Positions 45,069 through 52,760 of a stretch of DNA of 64,000 nucleotides are shown here, piece after piece; positions within the stretch are counted from its first letter, which is position 1; each line of letters opens with the position of its first letter. The notes beneath the pieces are model-generated. The model did no database searches, had not been told where the DNA came from, and was given only the letters and a program-made list of their open reading frames with translations. The position numbers were made by a program, and so were the translations under genes. This DNA is from Rhodococcoides fascians A25f (GTDB taxonomy: Bacteria; Actinomycetota; Actinomycetes; Mycobacteriales; Mycobacteriaceae): positions 1,054,001-1,118,000 of the forward strand of contig NZ_CP049744.1 in the NCBI RefSeq assembly GCF_000760935.2. Reading direction: 5' to 3'.

Positions 45069-45866
45069 GTGTTCGATGTGACTCGACCAACTGTCTTCAT
45101 CTCAGGCGCGGCAGCAGGTATCGGCCGCGCAACTGCTCTCAAGTTCGCGGCCAGTGGCTACCTCGTCGGTGCATACGACATCGACGAGACCGGCTTGGCA
45201 TCACTCGGCAAGGAAGCTGCCTCGCTCAGCGGCCGTGTAGTCACCGGCGTCTTGGATGTAACCAACTCCGACCAGTGGGAAACCCGGTTGAAGGAGTTCG
45301 TCGGGGAGGGCGACGGTCGACTCGACATTCTGATCAACAACGCCGGAATCCTTGCCGCGGGTGCCTTCGAGGACATGCCGCTGTCGGTGCACCGTCGTCA
45401 GATCGACATCAACGTCAACGGGGTCATCTACGGCACCCTCGCGGCCTTTCCCTACCTCAAGGACACCCCGGGCGCGCAGGTCGTCAACCTGTGCTCCGCG
45501 TCGGCCATCTACGGTCAGCCCGAGTTGGTGACCTACGGCGCGTCCAAGTTCGCGGTGCGCGGCATCACCGAGGCGTTGGATCTCGAGTGGAGCAAGTACG
45601 ACATCTCGGTCAAGGCCATGTGGCCGCTGTTCGTTCAGACGGCGATGACCCAGGGTGTCTCGACGGGCACCACGAGCTCGTTGGGTATCAAGCTCACCGT
45701 GAAAGACGTGTCCGACGCGATCTTCGCCGCGACCCGTCCGGTCAAGCGGCGGTTGCACAAGGTGCATTTCCCGGTCGGTTTGCCGTCCAAGGCGCTTTCG
45801 CTCGGGTCACGCTTCTCGCCCGCATGGCTCACTCGTGAGGTCAACCGGCGCCTGAGCCACACCTAG
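45069..45866 (+). CDS. Short-chain dehydrogenase/reductase (SDR)
   Basis: 265 aa from GTG 45069; a GTG at 45078 is also possible. Classical SDR: cofactor motif SGAAAGIGRA, NNAG in ILINNAGIL, and the catalytic Ser-Tyr-Lys in SASAIYGQPELVTYGASKFA. The C-terminal ~50 residues form a basic tail (KRRLHKVHFPVG ... WLTREVNRRLSHT). NAD(P)-dependent oxidoreductase of unknown substrate; the tail and position suggest a membrane-near lipid substrate, but that is a guess. Confidence 0.88.
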   Translation: MFDVTRPTVFISGAAAGIGRATALKFAASGYLVGAYDIDETGLASLGKEAASLSGRVVTGVLDVTNSDQWETRLKEFVGEGDGRLDILINNAGILAAGAFEDMPLSVHRRQIDINVNGVIYGTLAAFPYLKDTPGAQVVNLCSASAIYGQPELVTYGASKFAVRGITEALDLEWSKYDISVKAMWPLFVQTAMTQGVSTGTTSSLGIKLTVKDVSDAIFAATRPVKRRLHKVHFPVGLPSKALSLGSRFSPAWLTREVNRRLSHT

Positions 45867-45881
45867 GACTTCTCGCCGAAG

Positions 45882-45904
45882 GATGCCGGCGGCACGCCGG
45901 TATC
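45882..45904 (+). terminator. Likely terminator of the SDR gene
   Basis: GATGCCGGCG-GCA-CGCCGGTATC: a 10-bp stem with one G-T wobble, 15 nt after the SDR stop, followed by GTCGGTCTTTC. Confidence 0.6.
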
Positions 45905-45952
45905 GTCGGTCTTTCGAGCAATCGGTGTCGAAAGGTGGGTCGGGGTTTTTTC

Positions 45953-46612
45953 ATGCTGAGCACGTGTGGTTCGAGCAAGTTGGGTTCGAGCAAGGCCGGG
46001 AAAATTCGTTCGGTGCGAGGTTGGTTGGTCGGGATCGGGGCGGCCACGGCACTCGTTCTCTCCGGTTGCAGCAGTGAGTCGGCCGCTCAGCCCCCACCGC
46101 CGCCGTCGACCACAACGCCTGCCCCGACGACGACCGCGCCCACCACCACCGTCGCTCCGGTGACGACAACCGAGGTGCCGCTCCCTCCGCCTCCGCCGCC
46201 GGTCGAACCGCCGCCCACCGCCGAACCGCAGACGACGTACGCCGCCATCGGTGGTGCGTACTACTTCAGTTCTCCCGACGGTCTGTTCCAATGCGGCATC
46301 GTGCCGTTGTCCAGCCGTACCGAGGCCGGGTGTCAGGGCACCACCGACCCGGTTCCGCCCCGGCCTGAAGATTGTATGATCAACTGGGGCAACGGAATTC
46401 GAGTCACCAACGAGGGTCCCGCGGCATTCATGTGCTCGGGTGGAGTGGTGTACACCTCGGGCGGGGAAACGATCGATCCACCGTTGGCTGTGGGCGCGAC
46501 CATCGCCGAGGCCGGCTTCACCTGTACATCGGCCGAGAACGGCATCTCGTGCGTCGACGACGCAACCGGCCACGGATTCCGCATCGCACCGGACAGCAAC
46601 GAAGTCTTTTGA
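45953..46612 (+). CDS. Secreted lipoprotein with Pro/Thr-rich linker and a Cys-rich domain
   Basis: 219 aa from ATG 45953. Other possible starts are GTG 45935 and GTG 46013; the last would give a classical short signal, and no start has a strong RBS. Lipobox LSGC, then ~45 residues of Pro and Thr (TTTPAPTTTAPTTT, PPPPPPV), then a domain with six Cys (FQCGIVPL, EAGCQGT, EDCMINWG, FMCSGG, FTCTSAENGISC), probably disulfide-linked outside the cell. No family recognised. It overlaps the next gene by 4 nt (TTGA). Confidence 0.7.
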   Translation: MLSTCGSSKLGSSKAGKIRSVRGWLVGIGAATALVLSGCSSESAAQPPPPPSTTTPAPTTTAPTTTVAPVTTTEVPLPPPPPPVEPPPTAEPQTTYAAIGGAYYFSSPDGLFQCGIVPLSSRTEAGCQGTTDPVPPRPEDCMINWGNGIRVTNEGPAAFMCSGGVVYTSGGETIDPPLAVGATIAEAGFTCTSAENGISCVDDATGHGFRIAPDSNEVF

Positions 46613-47289
46613 GCGGCGACAGCGCAACTCCGTCGGAGGACATCGGCCCCACCGAGTGGGGCGACAACCCCAACGGCGTCGGCCCCTGGGCCGATTCCCA
46701 CTCCGAACCGCCACCCGACGATCCACGGTTGGATCCAGAGCTTCTCGCCGGTGGTGACCGCCGCAACGTCGTCGACGCCTACCGCTACTGGCGGCGTGAG
46801 GCCATCGTCGAAGACATCGACACTCGACGCCACTCGCTGCACGTCGCTATCGAGAACTTCACCAACGACGCGAACATCGGCACGGTGGTGCGCACTGCGA
46901 ACGCCTTCGCCGCCCAGGCTGTGCACATCGTCGGACGACGTCGATGGAATCGCCGCGGTGCCATGGTCACCGACCGCTACCAGCATCTCCATCACCACGA
47001 TTCGGTGGAGGCGTTGATGGCGTTCGCCGCCGAGCAGGGCCTGGTTGTCGTCGCCGTCGACAACACCCCGGGATCGGTACCGATCGAGACGGCCGAGCTC
47101 CCGCGGGAGTGCCTGCTGCTGTTCGGCCAAGAGGGACCGGGCGTCACCGACGGGGCCCGCGAATCGTCGTCGATGACGGTATCGATCGCCCAGTTCGGCT
47201 CCACACGCAGCATCAATGCAGGTGTCGCCGCTGGGATCGCCATGCATGCATGGATTCGGCAGCATGCCGACCTCGACACTGCCTGGTGA
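46609..47289 (+). CDS. SpoU-family RNA 2'-O-methyltransferase (Rv0380c-like)
   Basis: 226 aa from a TTG at 46609 that overlaps the lipoprotein stop (TTGA); a later start cannot be excluded because residues 1-50 are poorly conserved (rich in Asp and Pro). SPOUT motifs: ENFTNDANIGTVVRTANAF (motif 1), CLLLFGQEGPGVTD (motif 2) and ISIAQFGSTRSINAGVAAGIAMHAW-type motif 3, here starting VSIAQFGSTRSINAG. It methylates a tRNA or rRNA ribose. Located, as in M. tuberculosis, in the pyrE-clpB neighbourhood. Confidence 0.85.
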   Translation: MSGDSATPSEDIGPTEWGDNPNGVGPWADSHSEPPPDDPRLDPELLAGGDRRNVVDAYRYWRREAIVEDIDTRRHSLHVAIENFTNDANIGTVVRTANAFAAQAVHIVGRRRWNRRGAMVTDRYQHLHHHDSVEALMAFAAEQGLVVVAVDNTPGSVPIETAELPRECLLLFGQEGPGVTDGARESSSMTVSIAQFGSTRSINAGVAAGIAMHAWIRQHADLDTAW

Positions 47290-47350
47290 CAGCGCGCTGA
47301 TCCGGGGCGGGATGTAACGAATCAGCAACGGTAGTGGCAGGATCTTCGGT

Positions 47351-48487
47351 ATGCAGGAGTTGTGGTCGCAGCGTGCGGACGCTGCGGAGGGGGCCGTCGT
47401 CGCGCGGCACATGTGTCGGCTGTGGGGGCTGCCGGGCACGACGCTCGGAGTCGTCGCCTGGCCTCCGGTCCGCCGTGAGCGGCTGTTCCTGCGTTGGCAC
47501 TACTGGTGGCAGGCCCATCTGCTCGACTGCGCAGTCGATGCCGCAGATCGTGAACTCACTCCCAAGCGCCGTCGCAGACTGAACAAGATCACCCGAGCGC
47601 ATCGCACCCGCAACATCAGCGGATGGACCAACAACTACTACGACGACATGGCCTGGCTCGGGCTGGCACTCGAACGCGCGCAGCGTCAGCACTTCGTCGG
47701 CAATCGCGGTGGCATCCAGCAGATCGAGATGGAGCTGTTCGACGCCTGGGCTCCGGCCGAGGGTGGCGGCATTCCGTGGCGCAAGAAGGACGACTTCTAC
47801 AACGCCCCGGCCAACGGTCCGGCCGCGATCATGCTCGCTCGCACCGGTCGACTGTGGCGTGCCCAGGAGATGTCGGACTGGATGAATCGGACTCTGCGGG
47901 ACCAGCGAACCGGCTTGATCATCGACGGAGTGCACTCCACTCGCGCGATCGTCGACGCGGGTGAACAGCCCGAGCTGGAACGTGCGATCTACAGCTACTG
48001 CCAGGGAGTCACGCTCGGCCTCGAGACCGAACTCGCGGTTCGACTCGGCGAGCCCAGGCATGCGAAGCGAGTCCACACACTGGTCGACTCCGTCGAGAAC
48101 CACCTGACCCGTAACCTCGTCATCACCGGCGGCGGCGGGGGAGACGGCGGACTGTTCAACTCCATCCTGGCGCGTTACCTGGCCGTGGTCGCGGTCGAGC
48201 TGCCCGGAGACTCCGACGCCGACGATCGTGCCCGCGAACTCGCCGCGGCAATCGTGCTGCACTCGGCCGAGGCCGCGTGGGAAAACCGACTCGAAGTGGA
48301 AGACAACCCGCTGTTCGGAGCCGACTGGACCCGCGAAGCACGATTCCCGGGCCAGGGACTGCACATCGCCACTTTTGCCGAGGGCACCGTCCGACCGTCC
48401 GACGTACCCGAGCGAGATCTGTCGGTCCAACTCGGCGGCTGGATGCTGATGGAAGCCGCCTACCGAGTCTCGGCTGCAGGGTTCTAG
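47351..48487 (+). CDS. Glycoside hydrolase family 76-like protein
   Basis: 378 aa. The GH76 catalytic Asp pair is in GWTNNYYDDMAWLGLAL; GIPWRKKDDFYNAPANGPAAIMLAR and YCQGVTLGLETEL are other family segments. GH76 enzymes are alpha-1,6-mannanases. This one has no signal peptide or TM, so a cytosolic role, for example on polyprenyl-linked mannan or glycolipid precursors, is more likely than secretion. Matches the Rv0365c position near fba. Confidence 0.82.
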   Translation: MQELWSQRADAAEGAVVARHMCRLWGLPGTTLGVVAWPPVRRERLFLRWHYWWQAHLLDCAVDAADRELTPKRRRRLNKITRAHRTRNISGWTNNYYDDMAWLGLALERAQRQHFVGNRGGIQQIEMELFDAWAPAEGGGIPWRKKDDFYNAPANGPAAIMLARTGRLWRAQEMSDWMNRTLRDQRTGLIIDGVHSTRAIVDAGEQPELERAIYSYCQGVTLGLETELAVRLGEPRHAKRVHTLVDSVENHLTRNLVITGGGGGDGGLFNSILARYLAVVAVELPGDSDADDRARELAAAIVLHSAEAAWENRLEVEDNPLFGADWTREARFPGQGLHIATFAEGTVRPSDVPERDLSVQLGGWMLMEAAYRVSAAGF

Positions 48488-48509
48488 GTCGTTCCGCAGG
48501 CTCCACTCC
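48488..48509 (-). repeat. Copy 1 of a dispersed 22-nt repeat
   Basis: On the minus strand this reads GGAGTGGAGCCTGCGGAACG followed by AC, identical to the copy at 51324-51345. It starts right after the GH76 stop codon. Confidence 0.8.
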
Positions 48510-48529
48510 TGCAGGTTTCGATAGAACGG

Positions 48530-48599
48530 ACCTGAGTGTTCACGATCGCAGTCGATCGGCGGAAAGCCGCGCCCGAACGTCGATGCCGAACACTCAGGT
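48530..48599. repeat. Inverted repeat with 12-bp arms between convergent genes
   Basis: ACCTGAGTGTTC (48530-48541) and its exact complement GAACACTCAGGT (48588-48599) surround 46 nt that contain a smaller hairpin (CGGC-GGAAA-GCCG). It fills the gap between the GH76 and DedA stops. Possible two-way terminator or a short mobile repeat. Confidence 0.7.
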
Positions 48600-48613
48600 G
48601 CGGTGGCCCGTCC

Positions 48614-49336
48614 CTACTCGACGACCTCTTCGACCTCGATGGTCTCCTCGGGCCGTGCCATTTCCTTGCGGTACTGCCAGATTCCCAAACCGGTTCCGAC
48701 CACGAGCAGCACGATCATGCTGATGAGAACCGCGGGCAGCAGCCACGGGATCTTCTCCAGGAACGACCCGAAGTAGAAACCGATCAGCAACAGCACCGGT
48801 GCCCAGATGATCGCGCCGAGGGTGCTGGCGATGGTGTAGCGGCGGTGATCCATCTTTGCCGCGCCTGCGACGAGCGGGCACAGTGTGCGCACCCAGGGGA
48901 TCCATCGCGCGACGAGCACCGCCCAGAATCCGTGCTTCTCGAGCAGGAGATTCACCTTGTGCAGGTTCTTGGTGTTGAGGTATTTGCCGTTCTTGCGGGC
49001 CACCAAAGTCGAGCCGGTTCGGTGGCCAATCATGTACCCCACCTGATTACCGGCGATAGCTGCGACCATCGCACCGACCGACAGTGCCCAGATGTGACCG
49101 GTGCCCGACGCGTGCGTCGCCATCACGATTCCTGCTGTGATCAGCATCGAGTCCCCGGGGAGGAACAGGCCGATGATGACCGCGCATTCGATGAACACGA
49201 AAGTCATCACGACGACCCAGACGACGAGGGGGCCCGCCGTCTGCAGTGGGCCGAAGCTACCGGCTGCTTGCGTGGACACGTCCTGCAGCGCCGTTGCGCT
49301 CAGAGCGGTGGTAATCGAATGCACAGGCTCGATCAC
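48614..49336 (-). CDS. DedA-family membrane protein (second of two)
   Basis: 240 aa from GTG 49336. About five hydrophobic segments with DedA marks: ECAVIIGLFLPGDSMLI, GNQVGYMIGHRTGS, LEKHGFWAVLVARWIPWVRTLCPLVAGAAKM (the basic RxxPxxR-type helix). DedA proteins are needed for lipid-carrier recycling, such as undecaprenyl-phosphate flipping, and for membrane potential. It follows the other DedA gene by 16 nt and probably shares its transcript. Confidence 0.88.
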   Translation of the reverse strand: MIEPVHSITTALSATALQDVSTQAAGSFGPLQTAGPLVVWVVVMTFVFIECAVIIGLFLPGDSMLITAGIVMATHASGTGHIWALSVGAMVAAIAGNQVGYMIGHRTGSTLVARKNGKYLNTKNLHKVNLLLEKHGFWAVLVARWIPWVRTLCPLVAGAAKMDHRRYTIASTLGAIIWAPVLLLIGFYFGSFLEKIPWLLPAVLISMIVLLVVGTGLGIWQYRKEMARPEETIEVEEVVE

Positions 49337-49352
49337 TTTCGGAAGATCACTA

Positions 49353-50093
49353 TCAGGACTTGGTGTCCGGGGCGTCGGCTTCGATCGCGTCGGTTGCCTC
49401 GCCGAGCGGAGTCTTACGGGCCTTGATCATTCGCTTGCCGACCTCGATCACGATGGGCAGTACGGAGACGGCCACGATGATCAGGAAGATGATGTCGACG
49501 TGCTCGCGGATGAACGCGATCTGCCCGAGCAGGTACCCCAACACCGTCACGCCCGCGCCCCAGAGGATGCCGCCGACGACGTTGTAGGTGAGGAACAGCG
49601 AGTACTTCATGTGCGACGCACCGGCGACGACCGGCGCGAACGTCCGCACGATCGGAACGAAGCGCGCGAGGATGATGGTGATCGGACCGTGCTTCTCGAA
49701 GAACAGGTGCGACTCGTCGATGTATTTCTTCTTGAAGAATCGAGCGTCGTTGCTCTTGAAGAGAGCGGCACCGCCCTTGGTTCCGATGAGGAAGCCGACC
49801 TGGTCGCCGAGAATCGCCGCGATCGGAATGAGGATCACGAGCGTCCAGATCGATGCGAACGGCTCGATCTCGGTGGACTTCGACGCTGCGATCAACCCGG
49901 CCGTGAAGAGCAAGGAATCGCCGGGTAGCAGCGGGAACAGCAGACCCGACTCGATGAACACCACCAGCAGGAGCCCGATGAGCACCCAGTGTCCGAAAGA
50001 GTTGAGCAGGTTCACCGGGTCGAGGAATCCGGGCAACAGGGCCAGATTGGTCGTCACCGATTCCGAGGCAGCTAGAAGACTCACCGCGCCCAC
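49353..50093 (-). CDS. DedA-family membrane protein (first of two)
   Basis: 246 aa from GTG 50093; GTG 50084 is about equally likely. DedA landmarks: FIESGLLFPLLPGDSLLFTAG, GDQVGFLIGTKGGAALF, FEKHGPITIILARFVPIVRTFAPVVAGASHMKY. It shares its general layout, but not close sequence, with the DedA gene 16 nt downstream. The two may act as a heterodimer or as separate flippases. Divergent from fba. Confidence 0.87.
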   Translation of the reverse strand: MGAVSLLAASESVTTNLALLPGFLDPVNLLNSFGHWVLIGLLLVVFIESGLLFPLLPGDSLLFTAGLIAASKSTEIEPFASIWTLVILIPIAAILGDQVGFLIGTKGGAALFKSNDARFFKKKYIDESHLFFEKHGPITIILARFVPIVRTFAPVVAGASHMKYSLFLTYNVVGGILWGAGVTVLGYLLGQIAFIREHVDIIFLIIVAVSVLPIVIEVGKRMIKARKTPLGEATDAIEADAPDTKS

Positions 50094-50135
50094 ACTACCG
50101 GCCGAAACTGGTAACTCCTGAACAGTCGGTGAGCG

Positions 50136-50157
50136 GGAGTGGAGCCTGCGTAATGAC
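50136..50157 (+). repeat. Copy 2 of the dispersed 22-nt repeat (20/22)
   Basis: GGAGTGGAGCCTGCGTAATG followed by AC; differs from the other copies at two positions. It lies in the leader region of fba, between the divergent dedA and fba starts. Confidence 0.75.
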
Positions 50158-50245
50158 CGGGGTGATGCGGGTATGCACGACACCGAGCCCGGTAGTTGCC
50201 ATACTGCACGGGACACAATCGAACTTTCAATGGAGGAATGACGCC

Positions 50246-51286
50246 GTGCCTATCGCAACTCCCGAGGTCTACGCCGAGATGCTGGGCCGGGCGAAGGAAC
50301 ACAAGTTCGCTTTTCCGGCAATCAACTGTGTGGGTTCCGAGTCCATCAACGCCGCTATCAAGGGCTTCGCCGACGCTGGTAGCGACGGCATCATCCAGTT
50401 CTCGACCGGTGGTGCCGAGTTCGGCTCCGGACTCGGTATCAAGGACATGGTCGTCGGTGCCGTGGCGCTCGCGGAGTTCGCGCACGTGATCGCCGCCAAG
50501 TACGACGTCACCATCGCTCTGCACACCGACCACTGCCCCAAGGACAAGCTGGACACGTACGTGCGTCCGCTGATCGCGATCTCGCAGGAGCGCGTCGACG
50601 CAGGCAAGAACCCGCTGTTCCAGTCGCACATGTGGGACGGCTCGGCCATCCCGATCGACGAGAACCTCGAGATCGCCAAGGATCTGCTCGCCCGTGCTGC
50701 AGCAGCGAACATCATTCTCGAGGTCGAGATCGGTGTCGTGGGCGGCGAGGAAGACGGCGTCGAGGCCGAGATCAACGACAAGCTCTACACCTCGAACGAA
50801 GACTTCCTCAAGACCGTCGAGGCGCTCGGTGCAGGCGATGCGGGCTCGCGGTACCTGCTGGCGGCCACCTTCGGCAACGTGCACGGCGTGTACAAGCCGG
50901 GCAACGTCAAGCTCAAGCCCTCCGTGCTCGCCGACGGCCAGAAGGTCGCAACGGAGAAGCTCGGTCTGGCTTCGGGTTCCAAGCCGTTCGATTTCGTCTT
51001 CCACGGCGGATCGGGCTCGGCGAAGAGCGAGATCGAAGAGGCTCTCGAGTACGGCGTCGTGAAGATGAACGTCGACACCGACACCCAGTACGCGTTCAGC
51101 CGTCCCATCGCCGGACACTTCTTCTCCAACTACGACGGTGTGCTCAAGATCGACGGCGAGGTCGGCAACAAGAAGGCCTACGACCCGCGCAGCTACCTCA
51201 AGAAGGCCGAGGCCGGCATGACGGCCCGTGTCGTCGAGGCGTGCAACGACCTCAAGTCCGCCGGCCGCAGCGTATCCGCAGGCTGA
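50246..51286 (+). CDS. fba: Class II fructose-bisphosphate aldolase
   Basis: 346 aa from GTG 50246, with GGAGG at 50232-50236. Zinc-dependent class II type: ALHTDHCPKDKLD holds the catalytic Asp and zinc His, ILEVEIGVVGGEEDGVE the second ligand region, FGNVHGVYKPGNVKL and VFHGGSGS the phosphate and zinc loops. Cleaves fructose-1,6-bisphosphate in glycolysis and works in reverse in gluconeogenesis. Two hairpins follow. Confidence 0.97.
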   Translation: MPIATPEVYAEMLGRAKEHKFAFPAINCVGSESINAAIKGFADAGSDGIIQFSTGGAEFGSGLGIKDMVVGAVALAEFAHVIAAKYDVTIALHTDHCPKDKLDTYVRPLIAISQERVDAGKNPLFQSHMWDGSAIPIDENLEIAKDLLARAAAANIILEVEIGVVGGEEDGVEAEINDKLYTSNEDFLKTVEALGAGDAGSRYLLAATFGNVHGVYKPGNVKLKPSVLADGQKVATEKLGLASGSKPFDFVFHGGSGSAKSEIEEALEYGVVKMNVDTDTQYAFSRPIAGHFFSNYDGVLKIDGEVGNKKAYDPRSYLKKAEAGMTARVVEACNDLKSAGRSVSAG

Positions 51287-51300
51287 TCTACGTGAGCGGA

Positions 51301-51356
51301 ACCTCGTAGCCTGCTACGAGGTAGGAGTGGAGCCTGCGGAACGACCCGCAGGCTCC
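51301..51356. terminator. Two tandem hairpins between fba and the convergent membrane-protein gene
   Basis: ACCTCGTAGC-CT-GCTACGAGGT (51301-51322) and GGAGCCTGCGG-AACGAC-CCGCAGGCTCC (51329-51356), perfect 10- and 11-bp arms. The second uses copy 3 of the 22-nt dispersed repeat (51324-51345) as its left half. Together they probably stop transcription from both sides. Confidence 0.75.
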
Positions 51357-51373
51357 GCCGCGCACATGCAGCG

Positions 51374-52195
51374 TCAGCTGCACACCTTCCACTGATCGCC
51401 TTCGAGGCTCAGGTCGAAGGTGCGCGGCGACCGATCGTTCGGATTGGCATCGGTGTGCGCGATCACCTGCGCGATCGCGGTGGTGGTGTCGGTGACCTGA
51501 ATGGCGTCGATGCTGTCGACGGTCGGAATGCTGCCCTGCTCCACGGAGACGCGGTGGACGTCGGCGAACTCGGTGTCCGGGATATCGCGGTAGAACGTTG
51601 CCAGATCCCCGCACGAGGTGCTGCGAAGCGTGGCCAGGTCACCGCCGGCCAGCGCCCTGGTGAACGATTCGACGGTCGACCGGATCTGTGCCTCCGGTGA
51701 GTTGTCCTCGCTCGTGCGGTCGATCAGCAGGTATGCCCCTGCGGCAACCACTGCGATCACGACCACCGCGGACACCAGTGCCGCCCACCACTTCTTGTGG
51801 CTCGGCTTCTTCGGCTCCGCGGGCGGCGGTCCGACGCGCTGGGGAACTGCCTGTTTGGCACCGGCACCAACCTGTTTCGCAACGGCCTGCTGCGGCTCGA
51901 TCTTGCGGGGCCCGACCGGTTGCGGCACCACTGACGGTGCTTTCTTTTCTGCCGCAACAGCTTTCGAGGAACCAGCAGCGGCGTCCCGTGGCGGAATACG
52001 ACGCGGTGCCGCGGTCGGTTTTGCGACAGGCTTGGCTGCCGGTACCTCGGCTGGATCAGTGGTGATCTTCTCGGTCGGAGTGTCGGCGGGCTCGTCGACC
52101 AGCTTCTTCTTGCCCAGATCGATTTTCTCGGTGGCGGCGTCGTTCTCGGTGGCGGCGTCGGCCTCGGAGGGTGCATTCTTCTTCTCGTCCGGCAT
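51374..52195 (-). CDS. Rv0361-like membrane protein with extracytoplasmic NTF2-like domain
   Basis: 273 aa from ATG 52195, with GGGAG 6 nt upstream. Residues 1-140 are a cytoplasmic disordered tail rich in Ala, Pro, Lys and Glu (TPTEKITTDPAEVPAAK, PRRIPPRD). One TM (~143-167) precedes a domain with EAQIRSTVESFTRALAGGDLATLRSTSC and DQWKVC, the NTF2/DUF4878-like pattern, whose two Cys may pair. Position next to fba and DUF3151 matches Rv0361. Function unknown. Confidence 0.8.
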   Translation of the reverse strand: MPDEKKNAPSEADAATENDAATEKIDLGKKKLVDEPADTPTEKITTDPAEVPAAKPVAKPTAAPRRIPPRDAAAGSSKAVAAEKKAPSVVPQPVGPRKIEPQQAVAKQVGAGAKQAVPQRVGPPPAEPKKPSHKKWWAALVSAVVVIAVVAAGAYLLIDRTSEDNSPEAQIRSTVESFTRALAGGDLATLRSTSCGDLATFYRDIPDTEFADVHRVSVEQGSIPTVDSIDAIQVTDTTTAIAQVIAHTDANPNDRSPRTFDLSLEGDQWKVCS

Positions 52196-52334
52196 GCGTT
52201 CTCCCTCGTTCACCGAATTCTCGCAAGAGCGGTATGTCTGAAATTTCGTCAGCTGGCAGCCTATCGACCGCATCTGCGGTCCGGCACGAGCGATGCGGGG
52301 GTGTTCGGACACGATTCGGTGACGTAGGGGCACA

Positions 52335-52760
52335 ATGAGCGCCATGACTTCTTTCGGTGATCTGCTCGGACCCCAACCCACACTGTTGCCCGGCGACGAC
52401 GAGGCCGAATCCGCACTGCTGAATCACGAGGCCCCCGAGACGGTCGCAGCTGCGCATCCGACCGCGTCCATCGCGTGGGCATATCTTGCCGAGGGCGCGC
52501 TCGAATCGGGTGCCACCATCACCGCCTACGCCTATGCGCGTACCGGATATCACCGAGGTCTGGACCAGTTGCGTCGTAATGGATGGAAGGGATTCGGGCC
52601 GGTCCCGTACAGCCATGAGCCCAACCGCGGATTCCTCCGATGCGTCGCAGTCCTCGCCAAAGCCGCCCGCGACATCAACGAGAACGACGAGTACGCCCGC
52701 TGCCTCGACCTCCTCGAAGACTGTGACCCCAAGGCAGCAGAAGCGCTCGGCCTGGGCTGA
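52335..52760 (+). CDS. DUF3151 family protein (Rv0360c-like)
   Basis: 141 aa; ATG at 52335, or 52344, which gives MTSFGDLL. FGDLLGPQPTLLPGDDEAESAL, HPTASIAWAYLAEGAL, YARTGYHRGLDQLRRNGWKGFGPVPYSHEPNRGFLRC are DUF3151 signatures. Soluble helical protein of unknown function, conserved beside fba in mycolic-acid actinomycetes. Its 3' end overlaps the next gene by 38 nt. Confidence 0.9.
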   Translation: MSAMTSFGDLLGPQPTLLPGDDEAESALLNHEAPETVAAAHPTASIAWAYLAEGALESGATITAYAYARTGYHRGLDQLRRNGWKGFGPVPYSHEPNRGFLRCVAVLAKAARDINENDEYARCLDLLEDCDPKAAEALGLG

